NCBI RefSeq assembly: GCF_042651465.1
Contig: NZ_JBHSCZ010000002.1
Coordinates: forward strand, 372,001 to 436,000
DNA from: Ferruginibacter yonginensis
Lineage (GTDB): Bacteria > Bacteroidota > Bacteroidia > Chitinophagales > Chitinophagaceae
Direction of reading: 5' to 3'
Length of the DNA: 64,000 nucleotides
Shown: positions 40,611-48,947 of the stretch, piece by piece
Layout: each line of letters starts with the position of its first letter
How positions within the stretch are numbered: position 1 is the first letter of the stretch
The notes under the pieces: model-generated
What the model saw: only the letters and a program-made list of their open reading frames with translations
What the model was told of the DNA's origin: nothing
The model's database searches: none
Program-made: the position numbers and the translations under genes

Positions 40611-42773
40611 ATGAAAAAATTTATTGTATCGCTTGTATTAATATCAAGCTTACTACAAGCCCGTGCCGATGAAGGTATGTGGTTGCCTATGTTATTGGGC
40701 CAACAAGTGTATAACGACATGGTAAAACGTGGTTTAAAACTCAGCAAAGAGCAGTTGTACTCCATCAACAAATCATCGTTAAAAGATGCCATTATTATTT
40801 TTGGCGGTGGCTGTACTGGCGAAATAGTGAGTGATAAAGGGTTAATTTTTACCAACCACCACTGCGGTTATGATGCTATTGCAAGCGCCAGCTCTGTTCA
40901 AAACAATTATTTGAGAGATGGTTTTTATGCCTACAATATGGGCCAAGAAATTCAAAGCAAATTAACGGTACAGTTTTTAGATAAAATTGTAGATGTAACC
41001 AAAGAAGTTGAAGATGCTGTAAAAGGTTTAAGTTGGGCGGATCGTACTAAAAAATTACCCGATGTTTTTAAAACAATAACTGATAAAGTTGCTGATAAAG
41101 ACAATGGCTTAGCCGGTAGAATTTACAGCATGTTTAAAGGCAATCAATACTTAATGTATGTATATAAAACCTACAGAGATATTCGTTTGGTAGGTGCACC
41201 GCCAGAAAGTGTTGGTAAATTTGGTGGCGATACTGATAACTGGGAGTGGCCTCGTCATACCGGCGATTTTTCTATTTTTCGTGTATACGCAAGTAAAGAT
41301 GGTAAGCCTGCTGACTTTAGTGCAGAAAACATTCCTCTAAAACCTAAAGCATTTTTACCAGTAAGCATTAAAGGTATTAAAGATGGTGATTATGCTATGA
41401 TATATGGCTACCCTGGTAGCACCAATCGTTATGAAACAAGCTATGGCATTAAATTGAAAAACGAAATTGAAAACCCATCGTTAGTGGGTTTACGTGATAT
41501 GCGTTTGAAATACATGCATGAGCAAATGATTAAAGACCCTGCCGTTAAATTAAAATTGGCAAGCAACTATGCAAGCGTTGCCAACTATTGGAAATTTTTT
41601 GATGGCGAAACCAAACAGTTGGTAAAGTTTAAAACCTTTGATCAAAAGCAAGCTTACGAAGCTGGTTTTCAAAAATGGGCAACAGGTAAAGCAGAATATG
41701 AAAATATTTTTAAAGACTATGCCGCTAATTATGCCGCATGGACACCCTATGCTAAACAACGCCAATATTTAGTGGAAGGTATTTTAGGCTCACCATTAGC
41801 CAATTTTGCTGCTCAATTACAAAGCCTCGAAATGGCATTGGTAAAAACAGGTATGACGGCTGCTGATATTACCAAAGCTGCCGCTGCAGCAGATGCATCA
41901 CGTAAAGCATATTTAGAAGCAGCTAACACCATCAGCGATGAAAAAATTGTTGCTGCAGCAGCACAAATGTTTTATAATGATATCGACAAAAATCAACATC
42001 CAATAGGTTTTTACGAAAAAATAAAATCTCAGTATGGTGATTTAAATGATGAAGCTACTTTTAAAAAATGGGCGAAAGATTTGTTTGCCAACACCATCAT
42101 TTTAAACGATACTAAATGGGCAGCATTTATTGCAAAGCCTGATGCTAATGTGTTACAGGCTGACCCTGCATTTGATTATGCTACCGCATTTGCAAAAAAT
42201 TACAACGTTAAATATGCACCATTGTATACTGTGTTTGTAAATAAAAATAACGAACTAGGTAGGGCTTATTTAAAAGGTATTATGGAGAAAGACCCTGCAG
42301 CAGCTGCTAAAATGTACCCAGATGCTAATTTTAGTATGAGGGTAAGTTATGGCAATGTAAAAAGCTATGCACCAAGAGATGCAGTGAAGTATGATTTTGT
42401 AACCACCAGTAAAGGGTTATTAGAAAAATATGTAGCCGGCGATTACGAATTTGATTTGCCTACAAAGCAAGTAGAATTATTAAAGAACAAAGATTTTGGT
42501 CAGTACATTGATAAATCTCGTAACGATTTAGTTGTTGCGTTTATTACAACCAATGATATTACTGGCGGCAACTCTGGCTCACCTGTTATTGATGGTAATG
42601 GCAATTTAATAGGGCTGGCTTTTGATGGTAACTACGAAGCATTAAGTCACAAAATTGCTTTTGATAAAGATTTAAACCGCACCATTTGTGTTGATGTTAG
42701 ATATGTGTTGTGGTGTATTGATAAATTAGGCGGTGCTAAAAATTTAATTAATGAATTAAAGTTGGTAAAGTAA
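40611..42773 (+). CDS. S46 family dipeptidyl peptidase, DPP7-like
   Basis: A 720-residue periplasmic serine peptidase that removes dipeptides from protein N termini. Signal peptide MKKFIVSLVLISSLLQARAD is followed by EGMWLPMLLGQQV. The catalytic triad regions are TNHHCGYDAI (His near 83), GGDTDNWEWPRHTGDFS (Asp) and GGNSGSPVIDG with catalytic S655. The residue 18 after that serine, G673, sits where DPP11 enzymes carry the Arg that selects acidic P1 residues, so a DPP7-like preference for hydrophobic residues is more likely. The upstream frame from 40461 is not conserved; the ATG at 40611 starts the signal peptide. A terminator follows. Confidence 0.93.
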   Translation: MKKFIVSLVLISSLLQARADEGMWLPMLLGQQVYNDMVKRGLKLSKEQLYSINKSSLKDAIIIFGGGCTGEIVSDKGLIFTNHHCGYDAIASASSVQNNYLRDGFYAYNMGQEIQSKLTVQFLDKIVDVTKEVEDAVKGLSWADRTKKLPDVFKTITDKVADKDNGLAGRIYSMFKGNQYLMYVYKTYRDIRLVGAPPESVGKFGGDTDNWEWPRHTGDFSIFRVYASKDGKPADFSAENIPLKPKAFLPVSIKGIKDGDYAMIYGYPGSTNRYETSYGIKLKNEIENPSLVGLRDMRLKYMHEQMIKDPAVKLKLASNYASVANYWKFFDGETKQLVKFKTFDQKQAYEAGFQKWATGKAEYENIFKDYAANYAAWTPYAKQRQYLVEGILGSPLANFAAQLQSLEMALVKTGMTAADITKAAAAADASRKAYLEAANTISDEKIVAAAAQMFYNDIDKNQHPIGFYEKIKSQYGDLNDEATFKKWAKDLFANTIILNDTKWAAFIAKPDANVLQADPAFDYATAFAKNYNVKYAPLYTVFVNKNNELGRAYLKGIMEKDPAAAAKMYPDANFSMRVSYGNVKSYAPRDAVKYDFVTTSKGLLEKYVAGDYEFDLPTKQVELLKNKDFGQYIDKSRNDLVVAFITTNDITGGNSGSPVIDGNGNLIGLAFDGNYEALSHKIAFDKDLNRTICVDVRYVLWCIDKLGGAKNLINELKLVK

Positions 42774-42788
42774 CCAAGTAATTAAAAC

Positions 42789-42822
42789 AAAAAAGCCTCA
42801 CCTAATTAGTGAGGCTTTTTTA
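42789..42822 (+). terminator. Terminator of the S46 peptidase gene
   Basis: AAAAAGCCTCAC / GTGAGGCTTTTT with a 7-base loop and a T run, 15 bases after the stop. Confidence 0.88.
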
Positions 42823-42851
42823 TTGGGTATTTTGATACCCTATTGTTTAAT

Positions 42852-43193
42852 TTATTCTCCAAAAATTTGTTGTTCACTTCTTTCTGATACAGGTATTTTT
42901 CTAATAAAATCATCATACCCATCATCGTCATGGTTGCTGTATGCACCATAAGCATCAATAGAGTAACCAATGCTACCATCATTGGCTTCTATGAGGTATA
43001 AAATCATATTGTCAGATGGGTCAGATGCACCTTCAAAACGATAGGTTTTAATAATCTGTAAGTCGCTAGGGCTGTAGGTTTTAGCCGATGTGCCAAAACC
43101 ATCGGGTGTCATTTCAAACGCCTTGTCTTGTTTTCTAATACGCAACTGTTCTAATACTGAACTGAGGGTTGTTAAATAAGTGGATGCTGCCAT
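42852..43193 (-). CDS. Small conserved protein of unknown function
   Basis: A 113-residue cytoplasmic protein (MAASTYLTTLSSVLEQLRIR at the start). Its core YRFEGASDPSDNMILYLIEANDG resembles a small Bacteroidota family often mislabelled 'phosphoribosylpyrophosphate synthetase', though it has none of the enzyme's motifs. An acidic tail region follows (SNHDDDGYDD). The start is the ATG at 43193; the frame runs upstream to 43265, overlapping the next divergent gene's leader. It stands alone. Confidence 0.65.
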   Translation of the reverse strand: MAASTYLTTLSSVLEQLRIRKQDKAFEMTPDGFGTSAKTYSPSDLQIIKTYRFEGASDPSDNMILYLIEANDGSIGYSIDAYGAYSNHDDDGYDDFIRKIPVSERSEQQIFGE

Positions 43194-43309
43194 GATATAA
43201 TTTTTTTGAGATGATAAAACATATTTCATAAACAAGTCCCCATTTTTATACCAATTAAATGGCACGGTTTTTTTGTTGGTTGTTGTATTACAGAATAAAA
43301 AAAGATTTT

Positions 43310-43906
43310 ATGTCAATCAATATAGTGAACCAATTAGTAGAAAATTTGCACTTAGCACCGTTGCAAAAAATTGACCCAACAACAGAAAAAGTAGTTGATC
43401 ATAATACTGAAAATACGGAGAGTGCCTTAACACAAGCCATAGTACCAACCGTAGTAGCAGGTATTTATGATAGTGCAAAATCAGAAGTAGGCTTAGCCGT
43501 TTTAGCTAGCGATGCAACCAGTAGCGATTGGCTAACACTGTTATTTGGTGAGCAAGCGCCTACATTAAAAGCAAGGTTAGCAGCCTATACGGCCACAACT
43601 GAAACAATTGCTGAAAAAGTATTTGATACCGTTGCAAAAGAAGCTGTAGCTATACTACGTAATGCCGCTAAGGGTAATGATATGCGTACAGCTATTAGGG
43701 ATATTGCAGGGGCACAAAAACCATTTTTTATGAGTTACTTACCAACAAGTTTACATGTAGGACAATTATTGGGCGATACATCGTTAGATGATAGTACCAA
43801 TAAAATGGAGGGTCCGGTTTCAAGTTTTTTACACAAGTTAGAATCAGCACTATCAGGCAACGAATCAAAAGATGCAGCAGATGAAAAGAAAGATCAAAGA
43901 ATGTAA
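43310..43906 (+). CDS. Protein of unknown function
   Basis: A 198-residue cytoplasmic protein without recognised domains. It is rich in Ala, Thr, Asp and Glu, predominantly helical, and ends in a charged, probably disordered tail (GNESKDAADEKKDQRM). The segment IVPTVVAGIYDSAKSEVGL and the 80-residue core that follows resemble DUF937-like helical proteins only vaguely. The start is the ATG at 43310 (MSINIVNQL); an upstream TTG-type extension to 43259 is not convincing. Its divergent neighbour starts 117 bases away. A terminator follows. Confidence 0.6.
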   Translation: MSINIVNQLVENLHLAPLQKIDPTTEKVVDHNTENTESALTQAIVPTVVAGIYDSAKSEVGLAVLASDATSSDWLTLLFGEQAPTLKARLAAYTATTETIAEKVFDTVAKEAVAILRNAAKGNDMRTAIRDIAGAQKPFFMSYLPTSLHVGQLLGDTSLDDSTNKMEGPVSSFLHKLESALSGNESKDAADEKKDQRM

Positions 43907-43929
43907 TAAGATAGCTAGCAATAAAAACG

Positions 43930-43967
43930 AAAAGGGGATATGGTAAATGACCATACCCCCTTTTTAA
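43930..43967. terminator. Terminator between two convergent genes
   Basis: AAAAGGGG-TATGGT / ACCATA-CCCCTTTTT is a long stem around a 4-base loop with A and T runs at the ends, so it may serve both genes. Confidence 0.85.
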
Positions 43968-43980
43968 TGGAAATAAAATA

Positions 43981-45450
43981 TTATCCTTTATTCAACTCTT
44001 CAAAACTTTTGATTTTATTGTAGAGTGTTTTTCTGTCTATTTTTAAAATTTCTGCCGCCTTCGTTTTGTTGAAGTTCACTTGTTTTAATACAGTCATAAT
44101 AGCATCATACTCTGCTCTTGAAGCAGCATCTTTTAAATCGAAACCGGTTCGTACTGGTGATGATGGCATTTGGTGTTGTATAAACTCATCTTCATACCTA
44201 TGTGAAAAAGCAGGTGGCGTATGCGATAAGCTAGTGGGCTCATTATTGGTAATTTCCCAAGGTAACGTTGCACTATCAACAAGGCCACTTTGGGTTAACA
44301 ACACAGCACGGCGAACTACGTTTCTAAATTCACGTAAATTACCTGGCCATGTGTAGTTAATAAACATTTGCATTACTTCGTTGCTAAAACCATCAATTTC
44401 TCTACCCAGCTCATTTTTTGCTTTGTTTAAAAAGAAATCAGCAAACAAAGGAATATCTTTTTTACGATCTCTCAACGGCGGAAGGTTGATAGAGAATTCG
44501 TTGAAACGATGGTATAAATCTTCTCTAAATTTACCTTTACGATAGGCCTCTTGTAAGTTTTCGTTTGATGCTACTATAATGCGAACATCAACAGGCATTT
44601 CTTTATTACCCCCAACTCTTTTAAAGGCACGTTCTTGAATAACCCTTAATAAAGATGCTTGTACTTCGTATGATAAATTGGCCACTTCATCTAAAAACAA
44701 AGTGCCGCCATTGGCTAGTTCAAAATGTCCTTCTTTATCAGAAAGGGCACCAGTAAATGCGCCTTTTACGTGACCAAATAATTCGCTACCAGCCAGCTCT
44801 TTACTAAGCGTACCACAATCCATAGCAACAAAAGGCTTATCGGCCCTATCACTGAGGCTATGTATTGTTTTTGCAATTACCTCTTTACCTGTACCGCTTT
44901 CGCCGTATAAAATGATGCTGTAATTTGTTGGCGCTACAATTTTAATTTGTTTATACAGCTCTTTTGTAGTACCAGCTTCGCCTACTAAAAATTCGCTGTT
45001 GCTGCTTAACTTTTGTTCAACCGCTGATTTTGATGGAGCAATTTTTTTGATTGTACCATCTGAGTTAATGGTGCTCTGCTGTGTTATTGGTTGGTCCAAC
45101 GCTTTGTTGAGTACATTCAACACTTCATCAGGAATTAATGGTTTGGTGATATAATCAAAAGCGCCCATTTTAATAACATCAACCGCTACTTTAATATCAG
45201 AATAACCAGTTATAATGAGTACGATGGTGTTGGGTGCTATATCTTTTATTTCCTTTAAAATATCTTTACCATCTTTATCGCCTAACCTAAAATCGGTGAT
45301 AACAATATCAAATTTATTTTCTTTAAACTTGGCAATACCCTTGTTGCCAGCGTTAGCAGTATCAACCTCGTAGCCGTTACGGGTTAAAAATTTGCTAAGC
45401 AATAAACACATATCTACATCATCATCAATAATTAAAATTTTCTTTTTCAT
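43981..45450 (-). CDS. NtrC-like sigma-54-dependent response regulator
   Basis: A 489-residue transcription activator. The receiver domain (1-120) has phosphoacceptor D53 in IVITDFRLGD and conserved K in YITKPL. The AAA+ domain has Walker A YGESGTGKEVIAK near 183, the sigma-54 contact loop GAFTGA, GGTLFLDEVANLS (Walker B) and the ANLREFRN-type segment (WPGNLREFRNVVRR). A Fis-type HTH ends the protein (NKTKAAEILKIDRKTLYNKI). No kinase gene adjoins it, so its partner is elsewhere. The next gene on the same strand, YihY-like, is 45 bases upstream. Confidence 0.95.
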   Translation of the reverse strand: MKKKILIIDDDVDMCLLLSKFLTRNGYEVDTANAGNKGIAKFKENKFDIVITDFRLGDKDGKDILKEIKDIAPNTIVLIITGYSDIKVAVDVIKMGAFDYITKPLIPDEVLNVLNKALDQPITQQSTINSDGTIKKIAPSKSAVEQKLSSNSEFLVGEAGTTKELYKQIKIVAPTNYSIILYGESGTGKEVIAKTIHSLSDRADKPFVAMDCGTLSKELAGSELFGHVKGAFTGALSDKEGHFELANGGTLFLDEVANLSYEVQASLLRVIQERAFKRVGGNKEMPVDVRIIVASNENLQEAYRKGKFREDLYHRFNEFSINLPPLRDRKKDIPLFADFFLNKAKNELGREIDGFSNEVMQMFINYTWPGNLREFRNVVRRAVLLTQSGLVDSATLPWEITNNEPTSLSHTPPAFSHRYEDEFIQHQMPSSPVRTGFDLKDAASRAEYDAIMTVLKQVNFNKTKAAEILKIDRKTLYNKIKSFEELNKG

Positions 45451-45495
45451 TTGTCTTTTTTTGAAGGAGGTTGTACTTTTTTATGGGATAAATAA

Positions 45496-46425
45496 TTAAT
45501 CTTTTAATTGTACCGTTTGCATCGGTATTTCTGCCACTTTTACCCAAACAGAATATTCGCTAGGGTAAATTTTACCACCAAAATTGGTAGCATATACTTT
45601 TGTGAATACAGCGCCTAAATATAAAATGGTAGCACTGTAATAAACCCAAATCATCAATATCATTATAGAGCCAGCCGCACCGTAAATAGAGCCAATTTTA
45701 CTTTGGCCTAAGTAATACCCAATACCGAATTTACCTAATAAAAATAAACCAGCTGTAATGAGTGCACCAATGCCAACATCTTTCCATTTTATTTTAGCAT
45801 CAGGTAAAATTTTAAATATAGCACCAAATAAAAATGTAGTGATAATGAGTGAAACGCCACTATCTATTACCAAAACCAATACATTACCAACACCCGGTAT
45901 TAAGCTGCTTATTTTACCACTAATGGCAGCTGCAATGGCATTAAGTACTAGTGAAACAATGAGTACAAAGCCTAAGCTAATAATGAGTGAAAAAGATATT
46001 AACCGATCAATCAGCACTTTCCACCAAGCTCTTTGCGCTTTTAATTTTAAACCCCAAATACGATTAAGTGAATCTTGTATTTCACCAAAAATACCTGTTG
46101 CGCCAATTATTAATACTACTACACCGATGGTGGTGGCAAAAACATTGTCTTTATACAAATGAATATTTTGAATAGATGTTTGAATTTGCATGGCCGCTTC
46201 GCTGCCCACTAACTTATTAATTTGGTTGTATAACTCACCATTTACCGCCTCTTTGCCGAAAAAGGTACCCATAACGGTTAATACAATAACTAATAATGGC
46301 GCAATAGATAACATCGTATAGTAGGCTAAAGAGGCGCTGTACTTTAAAATATTATCGCCTATAAACTCTACTAATACTTGTTTTAAAAAGCCCCCAAAAA
46401 CAAATAATTTTTGTTTCATATTCAT
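45496..46425 (-). CDS. YihY/BrkB family inner-membrane protein
   Basis: A 309-residue membrane protein with six or so hydrophobic segments. Family marks are LKYSASLAYYTMLSIAPLLV near the N terminus, the short loop IWGLK, and GSIYGAAGSIMILMIWVYYSA in the last third. The family includes BrkB and was once labelled ribonuclease BN in error; its role is unknown, perhaps in envelope integrity. It lies upstream of the NtrC-like gene on the same strand. Confidence 0.9.
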   Translation of the reverse strand: MNMKQKLFVFGGFLKQVLVEFIGDNILKYSASLAYYTMLSIAPLLVIVLTVMGTFFGKEAVNGELYNQINKLVGSEAAMQIQTSIQNIHLYKDNVFATTIGVVVLIIGATGIFGEIQDSLNRIWGLKLKAQRAWWKVLIDRLISFSLIISLGFVLIVSLVLNAIAAAISGKISSLIPGVGNVLVLVIDSGVSLIITTFLFGAIFKILPDAKIKWKDVGIGALITAGLFLLGKFGIGYYLGQSKIGSIYGAAGSIMILMIWVYYSATILYLGAVFTKVYATNFGGKIYPSEYSVWVKVAEIPMQTVQLKD

Positions 46426-46699
46426 TAGTATACAATCAAGTATTCTATAATTGTACCATGTAACTATTTCCTCGATAAAATTGTAAAAAATTCCTCAATA
46501 TGCATTGCCCAATGTTGTAAAAAGATTAATTATAAAAATAATTTGTAAATGACCCGTAATTTTTTATTTTTAAACGGTTGAAACACAACACAATCGCTAT
46601 AACTTATGCACAAGTTGGTTGGTTTGCAGCCTACAATCTAGTAAAATTAATAGTTGGCAACAATATTGAAAACATAAACGTGTAGCAAATTGATAGTGT

Positions 46700-47086
46700 A
46701 TGAACCAGAGTAATCATATAAATGCCCAAATTTTGAAAGCCTTAATAATAGATGATGAAACAGATATATGTTATTTGTTGAGTAGGCTTTTGAAACAAAA
46801 GAATTTAGAAACAGCCTTTGTAAACTCACTAACAGCGGCCAATGAGGCGCTTGAAACGGAGCACCCTGGTATTATTTTTTTAGATAATCACCTGCCAGAT
46901 GGCTTAGGAATGAACTATATTGGTTATATAAAAAAGAAATATCCTGAAACTAAAGTGGTGATGATTACGGCTCACGACTCAGCTATTGATAGGGCGATGG
47001 CGATAGAAAATGGCGCCGATTTTTTTATTGGAAAGCCTTTTACTAAAGAAATTATTTATAAAGCCGTTGAAGCGGTTTGTGCATAA
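46700..47086 (+). CDS. Stand-alone receiver-domain protein (CheY-like)
   Basis: A 128-residue single-domain response regulator: acidic pair in LIIDDETDI, phosphoacceptor D62 in IIFLDNHLPDG, Thr in VVMITAHDS, Lys in FIGKPFTKE. No output domain is present, so it relays or buffers phosphate or acts by protein contact. The nearest regulator with an output domain is the NtrC-like protein about 1.3 kb away. The 274-base gap upstream has no clear promoter; it contains one DnaA-box-like 9-mer near 46602. Confidence 0.9.
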   Translation: MNQSNHINAQILKALIIDDETDICYLLSRLLKQKNLETAFVNSLTAANEALETEHPGIIFLDNHLPDGLGMNYIGYIKKKYPETKVVMITAHDSAIDRAMAIENGADFFIGKPFTKEIIYKAVEAVCA

Positions 47087-47173
47087 AAATATACTATTGG
47101 GTAAAACATTGCCCGTTTTGCCGCTTAATATTTCGCTTTCATTTATTGAACTTTTCAAACTAATATATTGGAA

Positions 47174-47617
47174 ATGGAAACATTGAACCATTTGGTATTG
47201 CAAAAAATGAATTGCTTACTGCAATTTTTAACGCAAACAAAAAATGCATTTGAAACCCTTGCAGATGAAATTGAAAATACATTATTAAAGGCTGCTTTAA
47301 ATGGCTTGTCTGATGAAAGTCATTATTATGAAACCGAATTACGCAGCTATTGTAAACAAATGGGCATTTCTTTACAAAATAACGAAATGAAGCAGCAAGA
47401 AGTTGCTGAAGCAGTAAGTGATAACGATACACCTTACCAAGAGTTATCACAAATTTGCACCAATAAAGCAAATTTGCTCACACAGGCATATCAAGATTTG
47501 ATGAAAGAAATTGCAGCCCTTGTGCCTTTAAAACAAATGATCTATTACCAAATGCAAGCATTACAATATTCTTTCTTAAAAATTGATTTACTAAATAAGG
47601 CAAGGTTTGTTTCATAA
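47174..47617 (+). CDS. Helical protein of unknown function (DUF2383-like)
   Basis: A 147-residue all-helical protein, possibly a four-helix bundle. Its pattern (LNHLVLQKMNCLLQFLTQTK, LMKEIAALVPLKQMIYYQMQ) is like the DUF2383/PA2169 type; I am not certain. Either TTG at 47168 or ATG at 47174 could start it; the ATG was chosen. It lies 87 bases after the CheY-like gene on the same strand. Such proteins often accompany envelope-stress genes, and a stress membrane operon follows here. Confidence 0.6.
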   Translation: METLNHLVLQKMNCLLQFLTQTKNAFETLADEIENTLLKAALNGLSDESHYYETELRSYCKQMGISLQNNEMKQQEVAEAVSDNDTPYQELSQICTNKANLLTQAYQDLMKEIAALVPLKQMIYYQMQALQYSFLKIDLLNKARFVS

Positions 47618-47733
47618 ACACCACAGGTATTCACTTTAAAAATACTACCGTAAATTGGTAAGCAAATACAGTAAACTGTATGGTGGGCATCTTAAAAAAA
47701 GCCTAACCTATTAACCAACAAAAAGTACCATTA

Positions 47734-47741
47734 TAGTTTTG
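47734..47741 (+). promoter_or_regulatory. -7 element of the ytxH operon
   Basis: TAGTTTTG matches TAnnTTTG, 91 bases upstream of the YtxH start. No -33 is visible. Confidence 0.4.
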
Positions 47742-47832
47742 CACACTTATAAAATTTGTATTTGTTGGCAGCATTTTGGTAATAATATAACACATAACAT
47801 TTAATTAATTAACCACGTAAAATTGTATAATT

Positions 47833-48108
47833 ATGAGCAAGAAATTAATAACAGGTATATTGGTAGGCGCTGCAGTTGGCGCAGCTTTGGGAATTTTATT
47901 TGCACCAGATAAAGGCAAAGAAACTCGTAAAAAAATAGCTAAAAAAACAGGTGATTTAGGTGATACCGTTCGCAACAAGTTCAATGAGTTAGGTTCAGCT
48001 TTGCAAGATAAATATGATAGCATTAGAGGCGAAGCCAATAGCATTTTAGATAAAGGTAAAGACACCGCAAAAGATATTAAAGAAGATGTTCAACGTAATT
48101 TTTCTTAA
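47833..48108 (+). CDS. YtxH domain-containing protein
   Basis: A 91-residue general-stress type protein. One N-terminal membrane helix with Gly/Ala pattern (LITGILVGAAVGAALGILFAPD) is followed by the YtxH hallmark GKETRKKIAKKTGDLGDTV and a long charged helix. First gene of a three-gene operon (YtxH, holin-like, unknown) that probably responds to envelope or osmotic stress; that role is inference from family and context. Start ATG at 47833. Confidence 0.9.
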   Translation: MSKKLITGILVGAAVGAALGILFAPDKGKETRKKIAKKTGDLGDTVRNKFNELGSALQDKYDSIRGEANSILDKGKDTAKDIKEDVQRNFS

Positions 48109-48158
48109 TATAGGGGTTTAAAAAAGTTAATAAGTACCGGCAACAAACGAGCCTTACA

Positions 48159-48506
48159 ATGGAAAAAAAACCAACAGAAAATGTATTAGAATCATTGTTT
48201 GAAAAAACAAGTGATTATGTAGAAACCCGATTAGAGTTAACTAAGTACAAAGCCATTAAAAAAACGGCTGTAATAACATCGTCACTCATATCAAAATTGG
48301 TGGTAGGTGCCTTATTGCTGTCTTTTGTAATGATTTTAAACATAGCCGTAGGCTTGTGGTTGGGCGAATTATTGCATAAAACTTACTTGGGCTTTTTTGC
48401 ACTAGCAGGGTTTTACTTTGTTGCCGGACTTATTACTTTTAGGTTTAGAGATAAATGGCTTAAAAATCCAATAGCCGATTCTATCATCGATAAAATGGCA
48501 GACTAA
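48159..48506 (+). CDS. Phage holin-like (Phage_holin_3_6 / DUF1469) membrane protein
   Basis: A 115-residue inner-membrane protein. A cytoplasmic helix (FEKTSDYVETRLELTKYKAIKK) precedes two membrane helices (KLVVGALLLSFVMILNIAVGLWLG and LGFFALAGFYFVAGLITFRF). This is the Phage_holin_3_6 layout. Despite the name, it is a chromosomal envelope-stress protein rather than a phage lysis protein. It lies 50 bases after ytxH and 1 base before the next gene. Confidence 0.85.
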   Translation: MEKKPTENVLESLFEKTSDYVETRLELTKYKAIKKTAVITSSLISKLVVGALLLSFVMILNIAVGLWLGELLHKTYLGFFALAGFYFVAGLITFRFRDKWLKNPIADSIIDKMAD

Positions 48507-48507
48507 C

Positions 48508-48885
48508 ATGGCTATCAAAAATTTACAAGATTTAGAGAAAGAAATTGCGGCATTAGAAATTGAAAAAGCTACTAAAGAAGCGGCTTTAAAAACGCAGTTT
48601 CATGCAACGCTAGAAAGTTACCAACCACAAAATATTCTTAAAACAACCATGAACGGTTTGGTAGAGCCCGGCAATATAGGCAGCACTATTTTAAAAGCGG
48701 CAGGCGGTATAGGTGTGGGCTTGTTGGCCAAAAACTTTGTATTAAACAAGGCTACTAATTATGTTACCAACTTAGCTAGTAGTGCTTTACAATCAACCGC
48801 TAAAAATGCAGTTAATAATAACAAAGATAAAATAGCAGCATGGGCTACGGCTATTTATAAAAACCTATTTAATAAAAAGAAGTAA
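48508..48885 (+). CDS. Unknown protein of the ytxH-holin operon
   Basis: A 125-residue protein with no recognised domain. The N-terminal 40 residues form a charged coiled coil (LQDLEKEIAALEIEKATKEA). A glycine-rich segment follows (AGGIGVGLLAKNFVLNKA) that could be membrane-associated, and the C terminus is basic (KNLFNKKK). It starts 1 base after the preceding stop, so translation is coupled. A terminator follows. Position suggests a structural partner of the two upstream membrane proteins. Confidence 0.7.
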   Translation: MAIKNLQDLEKEIAALEIEKATKEAALKTQFHATLESYQPQNILKTTMNGLVEPGNIGSTILKAAGGIGVGLLAKNFVLNKATNYVTNLASSALQSTAKNAVNNNKDKIAAWATAIYKNLFNKKK

Positions 48886-48916
48886 GTTAATAGCACAACA
48901 ACTCCATCATATATTC

Positions 48917-48941
48917 AGCGGCTTTACAGCCGCTATTTTTA
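48917..48941 (+). terminator. Terminator of the ytxH operon
   Basis: AGCGGC (48917-48922) pairs with GCCGCT (48929-48934) around a 6-base loop and is followed by a T run. Confidence 0.75.
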
Positions 48942-48947
48942 TGCGTT

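Noticed and set aside
42852..43193. Phosphoribosylpyrophosphate synthetase
   Set aside because: Only 113 residues with no PRPP-binding motif; the name is a propagated error in this small family.
46600..46612. Single TTATGCACA box near the CheY-like gene
   Set aside because: An isolated match without further boxes or a parS neighbour; chance occurrence is likely in AT-rich DNA.
48159..48506. Holin-like gene as a sign of a prophage
   Set aside because: No other phage genes are nearby; this family is a common chromosomal envelope protein next to YtxH.
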